Source: DASXKD01 sp963703605 (GTDB taxonomy: Bacteria; Actinomycetota; Actinomycetes; Streptosporangiales; Streptosporangiaceae). From it: DNA of 64,000 bases. Positions within the stretch are counted from its first letter, which is position 1, and each line of letters begins with the position of its first letter. The DNA lies in assembly GCA_963703605.1 (NCBI GenBank), contig CAVPFC010000032.1, positions 56,426 through 120,425 on the forward strand. Direction: 5' to 3'. Made by a program: the position numbers and the translations under genes. This document shows positions 34,653 to 45,500 of this stretch, piece after piece. Below the pieces are notes generated by a model that did not search any database, had not been told where the DNA came from, and saw nothing but the letters and a program-made list of their open reading frames with translations.

Positions 34653-35573
34653 GTGAGGGCTGCGCCATGGCTGACACTGGCAGCGGCGGCGGGCCTGCTG
34701 CTCGCGGCGGGATGTGGGGCACCCGGCCCGGCTCATCCGGCCCGGTCCGCGAGCACACGGGCCCCGGCCGCCACATCGGCCCCTGCGGCGACTCCGGGCC
34801 GTAGCGCACCAGCGGTCGCGGTGGCGCCGCCCGCCCACACCGTGATCGTGATGATGGAGAACCTCTCGTATCCAGAGGTGATCGGGAATCCCGCGGCGCC
34901 CTTCCTCAACGGCCTGGCCCGGCGCGGCGCGCTGTTCACCAACTCCCACGCGGTGGCCCACCCCAGCGAGCCCAACTACCTGGCGCTGTTCTCCGGCAGC
35001 ACGCACGGGATCACCGGCGACGACTGCCCGCTCCGGTTCACCGGCCCCAACCTCGCCGCCGAGCTGATCGCGGCCGGCCACAGCTTCGCCGGCTACGCCG
35101 AGGACCTGCCGGGTACCGGCTCGACGGCGTGTTCGGCCGGGGAGTACGCCCGCAAGCACGTTCCCTGGGTCAACTTCACCACGGTGCCCTCCTCCGACAG
35201 CAGGCCGTTCAGCGCGTTTCCGGCCGGGGACTACGCGCGCTTGCCCACGGTCTCCTTCGTCATCCCGAACCTGTGCCACGACATGCACGACTGCCCGGTG
35301 GCGACCGGCGACGCCTGGGCCAGGGCCTACATCGGCCCCTACGCGGCCTGGGCGATGACCCACCACAGCCTGCTGATCGTGGACTGGGACGAGAACGACG
35401 GCAGCCCCGGCAACCAGATCCCGACGATCTTCGCCGGGCAGATGGTGCGGCCCGGGCGGTACGGCCGGGCCGTCACGCACTACGGTGTGCTGCGCACCCT
35501 CGAATACCTCTACCGGCTGCCCCCGCTCGGGCAGGCCGCGGATGCCCGCCCCATCACGAACGTCTGGAGATGA
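34653..35573 (+). CDS. Phosphoesterase-family lipoprotein (acid phosphatase/phospholipase C-like)
   Basis: 306 residues from GTG 34653. Lipoprotein signal WLTLAAAAGLLLAAGCGAPG with lipobox Cys about 21, then a Ala/Pro/Ser linker. The catalytic domain starts HTVIVMMENLSYPEVIG, the N-terminal metal-site motif of PF04185-type phosphoesterases (E-N pair), with later His/Asp sites VAHPSEPNYLALFSGSTHG, NLCHDMHDC and IVDWDENDGSPGNQIPTIF. It hydrolyses phosphate esters at the outer face of the membrane. Its stop overlaps the start of the aldo/keto reductase (ATGA). Confidence 0.85.
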   Translation: MRAAPWLTLAAAAGLLLAAGCGAPGPAHPARSASTRAPAATSAPAATPGRSAPAVAVAPPAHTVIVMMENLSYPEVIGNPAAPFLNGLARRGALFTNSHAVAHPSEPNYLALFSGSTHGITGDDCPLRFTGPNLAAELIAAGHSFAGYAEDLPGTGSTACSAGEYARKHVPWVNFTTVPSSDSRPFSAFPAGDYARLPTVSFVIPNLCHDMHDCPVATGDAWARAYIGPYAAWAMTHHSLLIVDWDENDGSPGNQIPTIFAGQMVRPGRYGRAVTHYGVLRTLEYLYRLPPLGQAADARPITNVWR

Positions 35574-36571
35574 GCAGCAGCGTGCGGACCACAACGCTAG
35601 GACGCGGCGGCCCGGTCGTATCCCGGGCCGGGCTCGGCCTCATGGGTATGTCCTCGATCTACGGCACGGCCGACGACGATGAGAGCATCGCGACGATCCG
35701 GGCGGCCCTGGACGCCGGGATCACGCTGCTGGACACCGGCGACTTCTACGGCATGGGGCACAACGAGATGCTGCTCGGCCGGGCGCTGGCCGGCGTGCCG
35801 CGGGACAGCGTCTTCATTCAGGTCAAGTTCGGGGCGCGCCGGGACCCGGGCGGCGCATTCCTCAGCGTCAGCGCCACCCCGGAGTCGGTGAAGACGTCGC
35901 TGGCCTACTCGCTGCGCCGCCTGGGCACCGACTACGTCGATCTTTACCAGCCCGCCCGGCTGGACCCGGACGTGCCGATCGAGGAGACCGTTGGCGCGAT
36001 CGGGGAGATGATCGACGCCGGGTACGTCCGCTATCTCGGGCTGTCCGAGATGGGCGCGGACACGATCCGCCGGGCGCACGCGGTGCGCCCGGTGACCGGG
36101 TTGCAGATCGAGTACTCGCTGGTGAGCCGGGGGATCGAAGACAAGATCCTGCCCGCGGTGCGCGAGCTCGGGATCGGCGTGACCGCCTACGGCGTGCTGT
36201 CCCGCGGCCTGCTCAACCCCGCCACCGCACGGCCGGGCGGCCCCGGTGACGGCCGCGCCCGGTTCCCCCGGTTCCGGGAGGGGAACCTGGAGCGCAACCT
36301 CGCGCTTGTGTCGGCGCTCGACGCGGTCGCGGCGCAGCGCGGGGTGACCGCGGCACAGCTCGCCTTCGCCTGGGTGTGCTCGCGCGGCAGCGACATCGTC
36401 CCGCTGATCGGCACCAAGCGGCGCGACCGGCTGGCCGAGGCCATCGCCGGCGTGGACCTGGAGCTGGGGCCCGAAGACCTCGCGGCCATCGAGGCGGCCG
36501 TGCCCGCGGACGCCGTGGCCGGGGACCGGTACGACGAGCACCAGATGGCCGCGCTGGACAGCGAGCGCTAG
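35570..36571 (+). CDS. Aldo/keto reductase
   Basis: 333 residues, (beta/alpha)8 NADPH-dependent reductase. The active-site Asp and Tyr lie in LLDTGDFYGMGHNEMLLGRA and the Lys in VFIQVKFGARRD. The usual catalytic-His strand reads DYVDLYQPARLDPDVPIEET, a variant common in the AKR13/YakC-like group rather than loss of function. The cofactor site is VPLIGTKRRDRLAEA. ATG 35570 overlaps the phosphoesterase stop by four bases, so the two are translated together. Substrate unknown. Confidence 0.9.
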   Translation: MSSSVRTTTLGRGGPVVSRAGLGLMGMSSIYGTADDDESIATIRAALDAGITLLDTGDFYGMGHNEMLLGRALAGVPRDSVFIQVKFGARRDPGGAFLSVSATPESVKTSLAYSLRRLGTDYVDLYQPARLDPDVPIEETVGAIGEMIDAGYVRYLGLSEMGADTIRRAHAVRPVTGLQIEYSLVSRGIEDKILPAVRELGIGVTAYGVLSRGLLNPATARPGGPGDGRARFPRFREGNLERNLALVSALDAVAAQRGVTAAQLAFAWVCSRGSDIVPLIGTKRRDRLAEAIAGVDLELGPEDLAAIEAAVPADAVAGDRYDEHQMAALDSER

Positions 36572-36648
36572 GCCGGCCCGCGTGCGGGGCCGGCCTGGGT
36601 GCGGAGCCGGCACGCGTGCGGGGCCGGCCCGGGGCGGAGCCGGCTCGG

Positions 36649-37665
36649 TCAGGTCCCGCGGTAGGAGTCCGCGATGGCGGACAGCCGGGCGTGCGCGCCG
36701 TTCATCGCGCCCGCCGCGGGCAGGTAGTCCTTGGCGATCTTGGCCACGCTGGTGTAGTTCGGGTCGCAGACGTTGGCCAGCGGGGACTCGACGGCCTGGG
36801 TGAGGAGCTGGTAGGCGTCGAGCGGGTCGAGCCCGTAGTCGGCGCCCAGCCACTGCACCAGGTCGAGCTGGGCGATGCGGAACGCGTCCTCCAGCGGCCG
36901 GGCCGAGCCGGCCGACATGATGTGGCTGGCCGACTCCAGCCGGGGCCAGGCGCACGGCCTGCCCTTGACCAGGTCAACCGCGAGCACGGTGTTCATCGCG
37001 GTCTCCACCGCCACCCCGCAGGTCTCGCCCTCGCCCTGGCGGGCGTGCCCGTCGCCGAGGGAGAACAGCGCGCCCTCGACGTTGACGCCGAGGTAGCAGG
37101 TGACGCCCGCGCGCATCTCCGGCGTGTCCATGTTGCCGCCGAACGCGTCGGGCACCAGGGCGCTGCGCACCTCCAGGTTGGCCGGCGCGACGCCGACCGT
37201 GCCGTGCATCGGGTTCAGCGGCAGGTCCACCGCGAAGTCGCCGCGCCGCGCGGTGAACCGGCAGGTGCCCGCGCTGGTGTCGAACTGCCACATCCAGATC
37301 AGCTCGGGCAGCGGGTCGTGCAGCAGCGCGGTGGCGTGGGTGGCGCTCAGCGCCCCGAAGAACGGGACGGTGGTGGAGGCGCCCCAGTCCCGGGCGGGCT
37401 CGATCGAGATGAAGTGCACCGCGAGCGTGTCGCCCGGCTCGGCTCCCTCGACGTAGAACGGGCCGGTCTGCGGGTTCAGGTACGGGAACTCGCAGACCTG
37501 CGAGACCAGGTCCTGCTCGCTGCGCACCTTGCCGGCGAAGCAGTCCTCGGTGAACACCTCCAGGATCACCGGCGGCGTGATCCGGGCGACCGGGGCCGCG
37601 CCGCCGAACGTCCAGGCGTACTGGCTGGGTTCCGGGCGGAACGTGATGACCTGTGGGTCAGCCAT
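36649..37665 (-). CDS. Acetamidase/formamidase family amidase
   Basis: 338 residues from ATG 37665 (MADPQVITFRPEPSQYAW), preceded by GGAGG. It carries the FmdA/AmdA signature FGGNMDTPEMRAGVTCYLGV and LFSLGDGHARQGEGE, with HGTVGV and the metal-binding His/Asp/Glu of that family. These enzymes release ammonia from formamide or acetamide. It overlaps the 3' end of an amino-acid/polyamine permease gene by 8 bp, suggesting a nitrogen-scavenging pair: uptake followed by deamidation. Confidence 0.9.
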   Translation of the reverse strand: MADPQVITFRPEPSQYAWTFGGAAPVARITPPVILEVFTEDCFAGKVRSEQDLVSQVCEFPYLNPQTGPFYVEGAEPGDTLAVHFISIEPARDWGASTTVPFFGALSATHATALLHDPLPELIWMWQFDTSAGTCRFTARRGDFAVDLPLNPMHGTVGVAPANLEVRSALVPDAFGGNMDTPEMRAGVTCYLGVNVEGALFSLGDGHARQGEGETCGVAVETAMNTVLAVDLVKGRPCAWPRLESASHIMSAGSARPLEDAFRIAQLDLVQWLGADYGLDPLDAYQLLTQAVESPLANVCDPNYTSVAKIAKDYLPAAGAMNGAHARLSAIADSYRGT

Positions 37666-39148
37666 CCGCTCGTGCCTCCTCCATCCCTTCGCCCTCCAGG
37701 TCCAGGTGGACGAGGCCAACGTCGGTCACGCGCTGCCGGTCGCGTGCGTAGAGGTAGATCAGGTAGATCACCCCCAGCACCATCCAGCCGGCCACGCCCG
37801 GTGCCATGTAGGAGATCGGGGGCGGCAGCGCCGAGATGAAGCTGAACGCCTTGATGCCGGCCGCGCTCAGCCAGGCGGGCACGAAGGCGACGATCCCCAG
37901 CAGCGGGATGATCAGGTGGCCCAGCACGTTGAAGCCGGTGCGCTTGCGGGCGAAGTAGCCGATGCAGGCCACGTTCATCAGGATGTAGATCGCCACAAGC
38001 ACGATCACGATCCCGGTACCGACCATCGAGAACGCCACCGCCGGCGTGTAGTGGATGCCGAGGCCAAGCGTGATCGCGATCGTGAGCACGAACGCGACCA
38101 GGATGGCCGGAACCGGGGAATGGTGCTTGGCGTTGACCCGTGCCAGGAATCCGGGGAAGGCCCTGACCCGTCCCATCGCGTAGGCGGTCCTGCTGGACAC
38201 GTTCACCCCGGCGTTCGCGTTCGCGATGGTCGAGTTCACGATGGCCAGGAAGACGAAGAACCAGAAGATGCCGTACAGGGACCGGGCTATGCCCACCCAC
38301 GAGGCGCTGGTGGTACCGACGGTGAACGAGTGAAACCCCGCCGGCCCGAAGGCGACGTCCACGGCGTAGGTGGTGAAGACGTACAGGGCACCGATCAGCA
38401 GTGTGGAAAGGAGCACCGCGCGCTGAATCGTCCGCCGCGGGTTTCTGGCTTCCTCGGCGAGGGGAGCGGCTCCCTCGAAGCCGCCGAACGCCAGGATGGT
38501 GAACACCGACCCGGCGATCACGCCGGTGATGCCGTGGAACCCCGGCGTGGTGTATTTGAGGGTGAACACCTGCCCGGTGTTGTGGCTGCCGGCGTGCACG
38601 ACCAGGAAGATGGCGAGCACCAGGAAGACGCCAATCTCGAACACGCCGAGAATGGTGCCCAGCCGGGTCGACGTCCTGACGCCGTAGTAGCCGGCGGCCA
38701 GGATGATGATGGCACCAAGGATTGCCCACGGCCACCACAGGTTGGCTGGGTAGCTGGACCACTCGCCGTTGATCGTCGAAGCGGTGGTGAAGCCTAGCTG
38801 CAAGAGGACCAGCGGCGGGATCAGCCAGCCGACCAGCACGTATCCCCAGGCCACCAGGAACCCCACGGCGGGGTGGATGCCGCGGGCCGCGTAGGTGGCC
38901 AGCGAGCCGGCCGCGGGCATTTCCCGGGCGAGCAGGCCGATCGACCAGGCGCAGAACAAGCAGGCGATCAGCGCGAACACGACGGCCAGCGGCAGCGACC
39001 CGCCGGCGAAGGCGACCCCCGCCGGGATCGACGCGGCGATGGCCGCGCCGGGGGCCATGTCGGTGATGCTCTGGAACAAGACTTCGCGCAGCCCGATCGC
39101 GTCCCGCCGCAGGCCTGGCGGGGCGCCGGTTTGTGCCGCTGTCGTCAC
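37658..39148 (-). CDS. APC-superfamily amino acid/amine permease
   Basis: 496 residues, about 12-14 membrane helices. GTG 39148 has GGGAGG upstream and is preferred over the ATG at 39178. The first helix region is LFQSITDMAPGAAIAASIPA, with substrate-site Gly-rich break, and the family motif FGGFEGAAPLAEEARNPRRT marks helix 6. Proton-coupled uptake of an amino acid, amine or amide is expected. It is the first gene of a two-gene operon with the amidase. Confidence 0.9.
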   Translation of the reverse strand: MTTAAQTGAPPGLRRDAIGLREVLFQSITDMAPGAAIAASIPAGVAFAGGSLPLAVVFALIACLFCAWSIGLLAREMPAAGSLATYAARGIHPAVGFLVAWGYVLVGWLIPPLVLLQLGFTTASTINGEWSSYPANLWWPWAILGAIIILAAGYYGVRTSTRLGTILGVFEIGVFLVLAIFLVVHAGSHNTGQVFTLKYTTPGFHGITGVIAGSVFTILAFGGFEGAAPLAEEARNPRRTIQRAVLLSTLLIGALYVFTTYAVDVAFGPAGFHSFTVGTTSASWVGIARSLYGIFWFFVFLAIVNSTIANANAGVNVSSRTAYAMGRVRAFPGFLARVNAKHHSPVPAILVAFVLTIAITLGLGIHYTPAVAFSMVGTGIVIVLVAIYILMNVACIGYFARKRTGFNVLGHLIIPLLGIVAFVPAWLSAAGIKAFSFISALPPPISYMAPGVAGWMVLGVIYLIYLYARDRQRVTDVGLVHLDLEGEGMEEARADG

Positions 39149-39286
39149 AGCTGCCTCCCTGGTCCGGTCCGGCCGCAAATGATCACTGCCCGGATGGTCT
39201 CACGGCAGGCTGGGACAGGCCAGGCCCAAGCGGGGAGGCCGTGGTGCTCTGGGCGGTCTTGGCTGGTCAGCCGGGGGTTTGGCGGG

Positions 39287-39922
39287 TCAGCCGGGGCCGC
39301 GGTGGCCGTTTGTGCTGAACGCGCCCCCGCCGGGGCCCTGGCCGGGCAGGGAGACGTCGGCGGAGACATCCGCGCCCAGCCGCAAGCTGTCCCCGTTGGA
39401 CAGCCGCACGTCGCGGCCGGGCGTCACCCGGTCACCGTTGACGAAGGTGCCGTTGGTCGAGTGCTCGTCCCTGATGGTCGCCTCGCCCGCGTCGCTGACG
39501 GTCACCGTGGCGTGCCGCCGCGACACGTTCTCGAAGGTGGCGAAGGCGGCCGCGACCAGGGACTCGCCGGGGTCCCGCCCGAGCACCAGCGAGGTCCCGG
39601 CCGGCACGTCCACGTTGCCGGTGGGGAAGGCCAGCCGCAGCACGACGGGGGAGATCGGTCCGGTCGGCTGGACCAGCGTCCCGCCGCACGCGGGGCAGGT
39701 CAGCAGGGACCGGTCCGCCACGGGGCGGCCGCACGCCGGGCAGGTCGCCGGCGCCCCGGGCGCGGCGCTGTCATCGCGGCGGACGTACTCCTGCATCACC
39801 GTCGGCGGGGTGACCTCCTCCTCAACCGGTCCCCGCCGGGGCAGGTTGGTGCCGCAGCTGAAGCAGATCAGGTCGTCATGGCTGACTGCGGCGGCGCAGC
39901 CGGGGCAGGTCAGTGTCGCCAT
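39287..39922 (-). CDS. FHA-domain protein with zinc-ribbon N-terminus
   Basis: 211 residues from ATG 39922 with GGAGG just upstream. Two or three zinc-ribbon CxxC pairs come first (MATLTCPGCAAAVSHDDLIC, FSCGTN, CPACGRP, CPACGG), then a forkhead-associated domain (about 110-190): GRDPGE, ENVSRRHATV and DEHSTNGTFVNGDRV, with the Arg, Ser and Asn needed to bind phosphothreonine. It likely reads phosphorylation by Ser/Thr kinases. No kinase is adjacent; the nearest kinase-like gene (32,665) is a pseudokinase. Confidence 0.9.
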   Translation of the reverse strand: MATLTCPGCAAAVSHDDLICFSCGTNLPRRGPVEEEVTPPTVMQEYVRRDDSAAPGAPATCPACGRPVADRSLLTCPACGGTLVQPTGPISPVVLRLAFPTGNVDVPAGTSLVLGRDPGESLVAAAFATFENVSRRHATVTVSDAGEATIRDEHSTNGTFVNGDRVTPGRDVRLSNGDSLRLGADVSADVSLPGQGPGGGAFSTNGHRGPG

Positions 39923-40086
39923 GTCGTCCTCCGGGACTGCTTGTCGTGGCCGGCGGGTACCCACGCAGACTAACGCGGCCGGTGCCGCCGGCGTGCCCGC
40001 CCCGGCCAGTAGCATCACAGAGGTCGGGATCCGCCCCACGAGGGCGGGTCATCCTGTGCTCGCAGTGATCCTGCAAGGGGGCAATC

Positions 40087-41259
40087 GTGGTCAGCTATCA
40101 GCTCGCCGAAGAGCACGAGCAACTTCGCGCGACCGTCGCCGAGTTCGCCCGCGAGGTGGTGGCGCCGGTCATCGGTGGCTACTACGAGCGTGCCGAGTTC
40201 CCGTACGACATCGTGGGGCGGATGGGAAAGCTGGGGCTGTTTGGGCTACCTTTCCCTGAAGATTACGGTGGGATGGGTGGGGACCATTTCGCTCTTTGCC
40301 TTGTCTTGGAGGAAATCGCCAGGGTGGACTCCTCCGTGGCGATCACGCTCGAGGCCGCGGTGGCGCTCGGCGCCATGCCGGTGTACCTGTTCGGCACCGA
40401 GGAGCAGCGCCGCCGCTGGCTGCCCGACCTGTGCTCGGGTGAGCGCCTTGCCGCGTTCGGGCTGACCGAGCCCGGCGGGGGATCGGACATACCCGGCGGG
40501 ATGCGCACCACCGCGCGGCTGGAGGCGGGGCACTGGGTGATCGACGGCTCGAAGTCGTTCATCACCAACTCGGGGACCGCGCTCACCTCTATGGTGACGG
40601 TGCTGGCCATCACCGGCGAGCCGCACGGCGCCGGGCAGCGCAAGGAGATCTCCGCGATCATCGTGCCCGCGGGCACCCCCGGGTTCACCGTGGGCAACGA
40701 GTACTCCAAGGTGGGCTGGTGCGCCTCGGACACCAGGGAACTGGCCTTCGGCTCCTGCCGCGTCCCCGAGGATCACCTGCTTGGTGAGCGGGGCCGCGGG
40801 TACGCGCAGTTCCTTCAGATCCTCGACCAGGGCAGGGTGGGGATCGCCGCGCTGGCCACCGGCCTGGCCGCGGGGTGCGTGACTGAGTGCCTGCGCTACG
40901 TCGCCGAGCGTGAGGCGTTCGGCCACCGGCTCGGCTACTACCAGGCGACCCAGTTCCGGCTGGCCGACATGGAGGCGCGGGTGCACGCCGCCCGGCTGTG
41001 CTGGTACGACGCGGCCGCCAGGCTGGTGGCCGGGGAGCCGGTCAAGAAGCAGGCGGCGATCGCCAAGCTGGTCGCGTCGAACGCGGCCATGGACAACGCG
41101 CGCGACGCCACGCAGATCTTCGGCGGGTACGGGTACATGAACGAGTACCCGGTCGCCCGCTTCTACCGGGACGCGAAGGTACTGGAGATCGGCGAGGGGA
41201 CCTCGGAGGTCCAGCGCATGCTGATCGCCCGGGAGCTGGGCCTGCACGAAACCGGCTGA
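40087..41259 (+). CDS. Acyl-CoA dehydrogenase
   Basis: 390 residues from GTG 40087. It has FAD-binding AAFGLTEPGGGSDIPGGMRT, the second flavin strand WVIDGSKSFITNSG and the C-terminal helix bundle with QIFGGYGYMNEYPVARFYRD; Glu of MNEYP occupies the catalytic-base position of short/medium-chain enzymes. The end IGEGTSEVQRMLIARELG is standard. It oxidises an acyl-CoA to the trans-2-enoyl-CoA, passing electrons to ETF; chain-length preference is not readable. Its 3' end faces the convergent NMT1-type gene. Confidence 0.92.
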   Translation: MVSYQLAEEHEQLRATVAEFAREVVAPVIGGYYERAEFPYDIVGRMGKLGLFGLPFPEDYGGMGGDHFALCLVLEEIARVDSSVAITLEAAVALGAMPVYLFGTEEQRRRWLPDLCSGERLAAFGLTEPGGGSDIPGGMRTTARLEAGHWVIDGSKSFITNSGTALTSMVTVLAITGEPHGAGQRKEISAIIVPAGTPGFTVGNEYSKVGWCASDTRELAFGSCRVPEDHLLGERGRGYAQFLQILDQGRVGIAALATGLAAGCVTECLRYVAEREAFGHRLGYYQATQFRLADMEARVHAARLCWYDAAARLVAGEPVKKQAAIAKLVASNAAMDNARDATQIFGGYGYMNEYPVARFYRDAKVLEIGEGTSEVQRMLIARELGLHETG

Positions 41260-41299
41260 CGCGCCCTGAGCCGCGGTCAGCCGGTCGGGCCGTCGCTTG

Positions 41300-42358
41300 T
41301 CAGCGGTGGATCAGGGATGGGACCGAGAGCGTGCTCTGCCCGGTCGGCTGGGCGTTGAACAGGAACATCAGGGTCGCCACCTGCTGCAGATCAGGCTCTT
41401 GCAGCGTGGTGGGGTAGGTACCGAGCGTGATCAGCGACGCGGTCTCCCCGTTCAGCTTGTCGTACTTCATCAGCGCGCTCTGCACCGATGTCGACGTCGA
41501 GCTCGCGTCGGACTGCGCCTTCAGCAGGGCGGCGCGGAACGCGGCCAGGTTGGTGGCGTTGCGCTTGGCGTAGGACGCGTCGGTGAAGTAGCCCGCGACC
41601 GGCAGGTTCGCCGTCGCCCCGGTGGCGGCGTCGAGCACCGGGACCGCCCCGAGCGTGCTCTCGGCCTGGAAGATCGTGGGCTCGGTGGCCAGGATCGCGG
41701 GCACTTGGTGGGTGCGGAGGGCGTTGACCAGGCTGCTGGCCTGCATGGGCTGCCAGTGGACCTGGGTTCCTTTCACGCTGTCCGAGCTCAGCACCGACCA
41801 GGTCGCGACGGTTTCCAGGCTGTAGGGCTTGGCCTGGCTCGCGGGCATCTCCTGCGCCAGGGGCGTCCCGATCACCCTGCCGATCAGCTTCGACGGCTTG
41901 GTGATGCCCGAGTGGGGCAGCGTGAGCACCTCCATCATGCCGGGTGCCGCGTCGTAGCCGTTCGCCACGATGCTCAGGCCCAGCGACGGCTGGTGCTGCT
42001 GGGCGTAGAACATGTCCGCATAGTCGCCGAAGGCGATGTCGGCCTGCCCACTGTGCAGCGCGTTCACCTCCGAGCTGACCGTGGCGCTGGGAACCACCTT
42101 CACGTTCAGGCCCGCCTGCCGGAACAGGCCGTTCTTGATGGCGATGTAGAGCGGGGCATCCGCCACGCCCGGGGCGGCCGCGACCGTCACCGTGCCTGAG
42201 CCGGTGGGTCCAGCAGCAGATGAAGATGTGCCGGGCCAGTGACACCCCGCCACGAGGACCAGACCGGCCGCGGCGGCTATCGCGCCCGCGGCCCGGCGTC
42301 CCGGGCGGCCAGTCACGCCGGCACACCTGGCCCGGTCACGGGCTGCGACAAGCCCCAT
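41300..42358 (-). CDS. ABC transporter substrate-binding lipoprotein, NMT1/SsuA-like (nitrate/sulfonate/thiamine-precursor family)
   Basis: 352 residues from ATG 42358, with AAGGAG upstream. Signal GAIAAAAGLVLVAGC carries the lipobox Cys, then a Ser/Gly linker. The binding fold begins VTVAAAPGVADAPLYIAIKN and contains the GLFRQAGLNVKVV motif typical of the SsuA/TauA/ThiY group. Ligand unknown: aliphatic sulfonate, nitrate-like anion or pyrimidine. No cognate permease or ATPase is next to it. It is divergent from the nitrate-sensor-type kinase of the conservon, a suggestive but unproven link. Confidence 0.85.
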   Translation of the reverse strand: MGLVAARDRARCAGVTGRPGRRAAGAIAAAAGLVLVAGCHWPGTSSSAAGPTGSGTVTVAAAPGVADAPLYIAIKNGLFRQAGLNVKVVPSATVSSEVNALHSGQADIAFGDYADMFYAQQHQPSLGLSIVANGYDAAPGMMEVLTLPHSGITKPSKLIGRVIGTPLAQEMPASQAKPYSLETVATWSVLSSDSVKGTQVHWQPMQASSLVNALRTHQVPAILATEPTIFQAESTLGAVPVLDAATGATANLPVAGYFTDASYAKRNATNLAAFRAALLKAQSDASSTSTSVQSALMKYDKLNGETASLITLGTYPTTLQEPDLQQVATLMFLFNAQPTGQSTLSVPSLIHR

Positions 42359-42576
42359 GGCTCTCCTTGGTATGCAGACAAGACAGATACGGACACTTCG
42401 GGAACACACCGTAGCGCCAGAGAGTACCCTACTTGCAGCCGGTGCTCGGCAAACGCCCGTTCCAACAACGTTTTTCAGGTCCCGCGAGAATTGCTGTCTG
42501 AAGACCGTTTAGCGGTTAGGGTTAGCCCCGAAGTCGCGCTGTGAGCTGAGCCCGCCCAATCGTCGCCGCGGAAGGG

Positions 42577-45500
42577 GTGCTATGCCGGTTCCACCGCCAG
42601 CCCCGCCGCCCGCGGGCTTGTCACGGTACTCAGGTGAGAGGTCGAGGCGCAGTGCGGTCGCGTAGCAGAAACATCTCTCCCGCCCCCCCGATTGCCGACA
42701 CCGAGCAGGTGGGGGCGGGCTCGGCATTCGGCGCCGTCGCGGCGGAGCCCGCCGCTGAGCCCGGGCTGGGCAGCAGCAACGGCAGCAACGGACGGGCCAG
42801 CAGCAACGGGGCCGAGCCCCGCCCGGCGCAGGCCCGTCCCTCGTCCAGGCGGGCATTGAAGAACTGGCGGGTGCGCTCCCGCCTCCTGCTGCTCATCACG
42901 ATCCCGACGCTGACGGCCGTGGCCCTGGGCGCGATCCGCATCGCCTCGTCGGTGCAGAGCGCCCTGGCCTACCAGCGCGTGGCCCAGCTGGCCACCCTCA
43001 GTTCCGACATCACCGTCCTCGCCCAGCGGCTGGAGGACGAGCGGGACCAGACCGTCTACTACATCGCGCTGCCCGGCACCGGCCGGACGGCCGCGCTGGA
43101 CGCGAACCAGATGGCGCCCAAGTCGGGACCTGCCGCGCCGCAGTACGGCGTGGTGACCGGCTTCTGGCAGCAGACCGACCAGGCGGTGAAGACGGTCAAG
43201 GCCGAGCTCACGCAGGTCGGCGGCTCCTTCCCGGCGCAGACCCAGCAGGAGGCGTCGACAGCCCTGTTCGAGCTCAGGCAGCTGGGGGAGCTACGGGCCG
43301 CGGCTACCGGCACCCACCTGGACGCCCTGTTCGTGGTGCAGGACTACACCAGCGTGATCACCAAGCTGCTGGTTCTCGAGGACGCGACGGCGCAGGGGGC
43401 CAGTGACACGACGCTGTCGCAGGACGTCCGGCTGCTCGGGCTGATCTCGCACGCCAAGGAGGATGCCTCGCAGCAGCGCGCGCTTCTCACGGCGGGGCTG
43501 ATCCAGGGGACCCTGGGGCCCTTGGAGTTGCAGGCGCTCAACTCCGCGCAGGCGGACCAGCAGACCAACCTGACCGAGTTCGCCCTGACCGCTGCGCCGG
43601 GCCAGCTGGAGCAGTTCAACGCCTCCGGGGCCGGCGCGACCGGCCACCTGGCGCAACAGTACGAGCAGGCCGCCGAGGCCCTCGAGCCGAACCTCAGCGC
43701 CGACTCGACGACGCCCGACGACTGGTACGGCGCCATGACCCACACCATCAACTACCAGATGGGCGGGGTCGAGCGGAGCCTGGGCAACCAGATCATCGCG
43801 AGGGCTGAGTCGCTGCGGAACGGCGCGGTCACCGCCGCGATCGAATGGGGCCTGGCGATCCTCATCGTCCTCGGCTTCGCGCTGTTCTTCACCGTGGTCG
43901 TGGCGCGGTCGATGGTCCGCCCGCTGCGGCGGCTGCGCGCGGGCGCCCTGGAAGTCGCCGGCATGCGGCTGCCGGAGACGGTGCGCCGGATGAGCGAGGG
44001 TGAGGGCGCGGACGCGCCGCTCGACGTCGAGCCCATCGATGTGGACTCCACCGACGAGATCGGTGAAGTCGCGCGGGCCTTCGACCAGGTCCACCGGGAA
44101 GCGGTGCGGCTGGCGTCGAACGAGGCGGCGCTGCGCGGCAACGTCAACGCCATGTTCGTGAACCTCTCCCGGCGCAGCCAGTCGCTCGTCGAACGGCAGA
44201 TCCGCCTGATCGACGACCTGGAGCAGGGCGAGCAGGACCCGGAGCGGCTGGGGAACCTGTTCCAGATGGACCACCTCGCGACCCGTATGCGCCGCAACTC
44301 CGAGAACCTGCTGGTCTTGGCCGGTCACGACGTGTCCAGGCGGTGGACCCAGGCGGTCGGCGCTGGTGGACGTGCTCCGTGCGGCCGTGTCCGAGATCGA
44401 GCAGTACGAGCGGGTCACGCTGAACGTGCAGCCCGGCATCGCCGTGCGCGGCCAGGCCGTCAACGACGTGGTCCACCTGCTCGCCGAGCTGGTGGAGAAC
44501 GCCACCTCGTTCTCGGCCGCCGATACCCCGGTGAACGTGTCCGGTCACCTGCTCAACAGCGGCGGCGTGCTGCTCGACATCACCGACCAGGGCGTGGGCA
44601 TGGGCGCCGAGGAGATGGCCCACGCCAACTGGCGGCTGGACAACCCGCCGGTTGTGGACGTCGCGGTGTCCCGCCGGATGGGCCTGTTCGTGGTCGCCCG
44701 GCTGGCCGCCCGGCACGGCATCCGGGTCCGGCTCCGGCCGGCCTCGCTCGGCGGGCTGACCGCGCTGGTCTGGCTGCCCGACGAGGTGATCACCCACGAG
44801 ACCTCCGCCGCACCGCCGGGCCTGCGCCGGTTCGAGGTGAACCGCAGCGGGTACGCCCGCGGCCCCGGCCAGCCCGTCGAGCCTGGCCGAATGGCCGGAA
44901 GTCGGCCAGTCCGAGGACCGGTCCGCCGCGATGGAGGCCGTGAGCGCGGCCCGGACCCCGCGGTTCACGCCCGCTTCGGCCCGATCTCAGCGACACCGCA
45001 AGCTTCGCGGCGCTGGACGCCCGGACCGGTGCCGCGCCCGCCGCTCACCGAGGCAACGGCGGATTTCGACTCCAGCCCGCCGCCGGCCTGGCCGACGGCT
45101 GCCGCCGGCCCGCGCATCGCCGGTGGCCGACCCGGACCGGCTGCCCGTGCTTCGGCGCGGCCCGCCGCCGACTTCGGCGCCCAGGCAGCGGCCCCTGGAC
45201 GATCGTCGCGGCTGCCCTCGTTCCGCACCGGACACGCGGCCAGACGGCGCAGCACGGGGTGATCGTGCCGCCGGCGGTGAGCACCGCAGAGGAGAACCGG
45301 CTGCCCATCTTCGAGTCCGTCGAGTCGGACTGGTTCCGTCGCGGCCGGCACGGCGCCGACCATCCGCCCGGCCGCTGCCGCGGCGGCCAGCGGCGGCCGT
45401 CGCCGCCGAGCTGGACCTCACCGGCGGACGAGGGCTGGGAGGCCGCGGAGGTGGCAAGCACGCCGGTCTCCGGCGGGACGACCGTCGTCCGGCCTGCCCA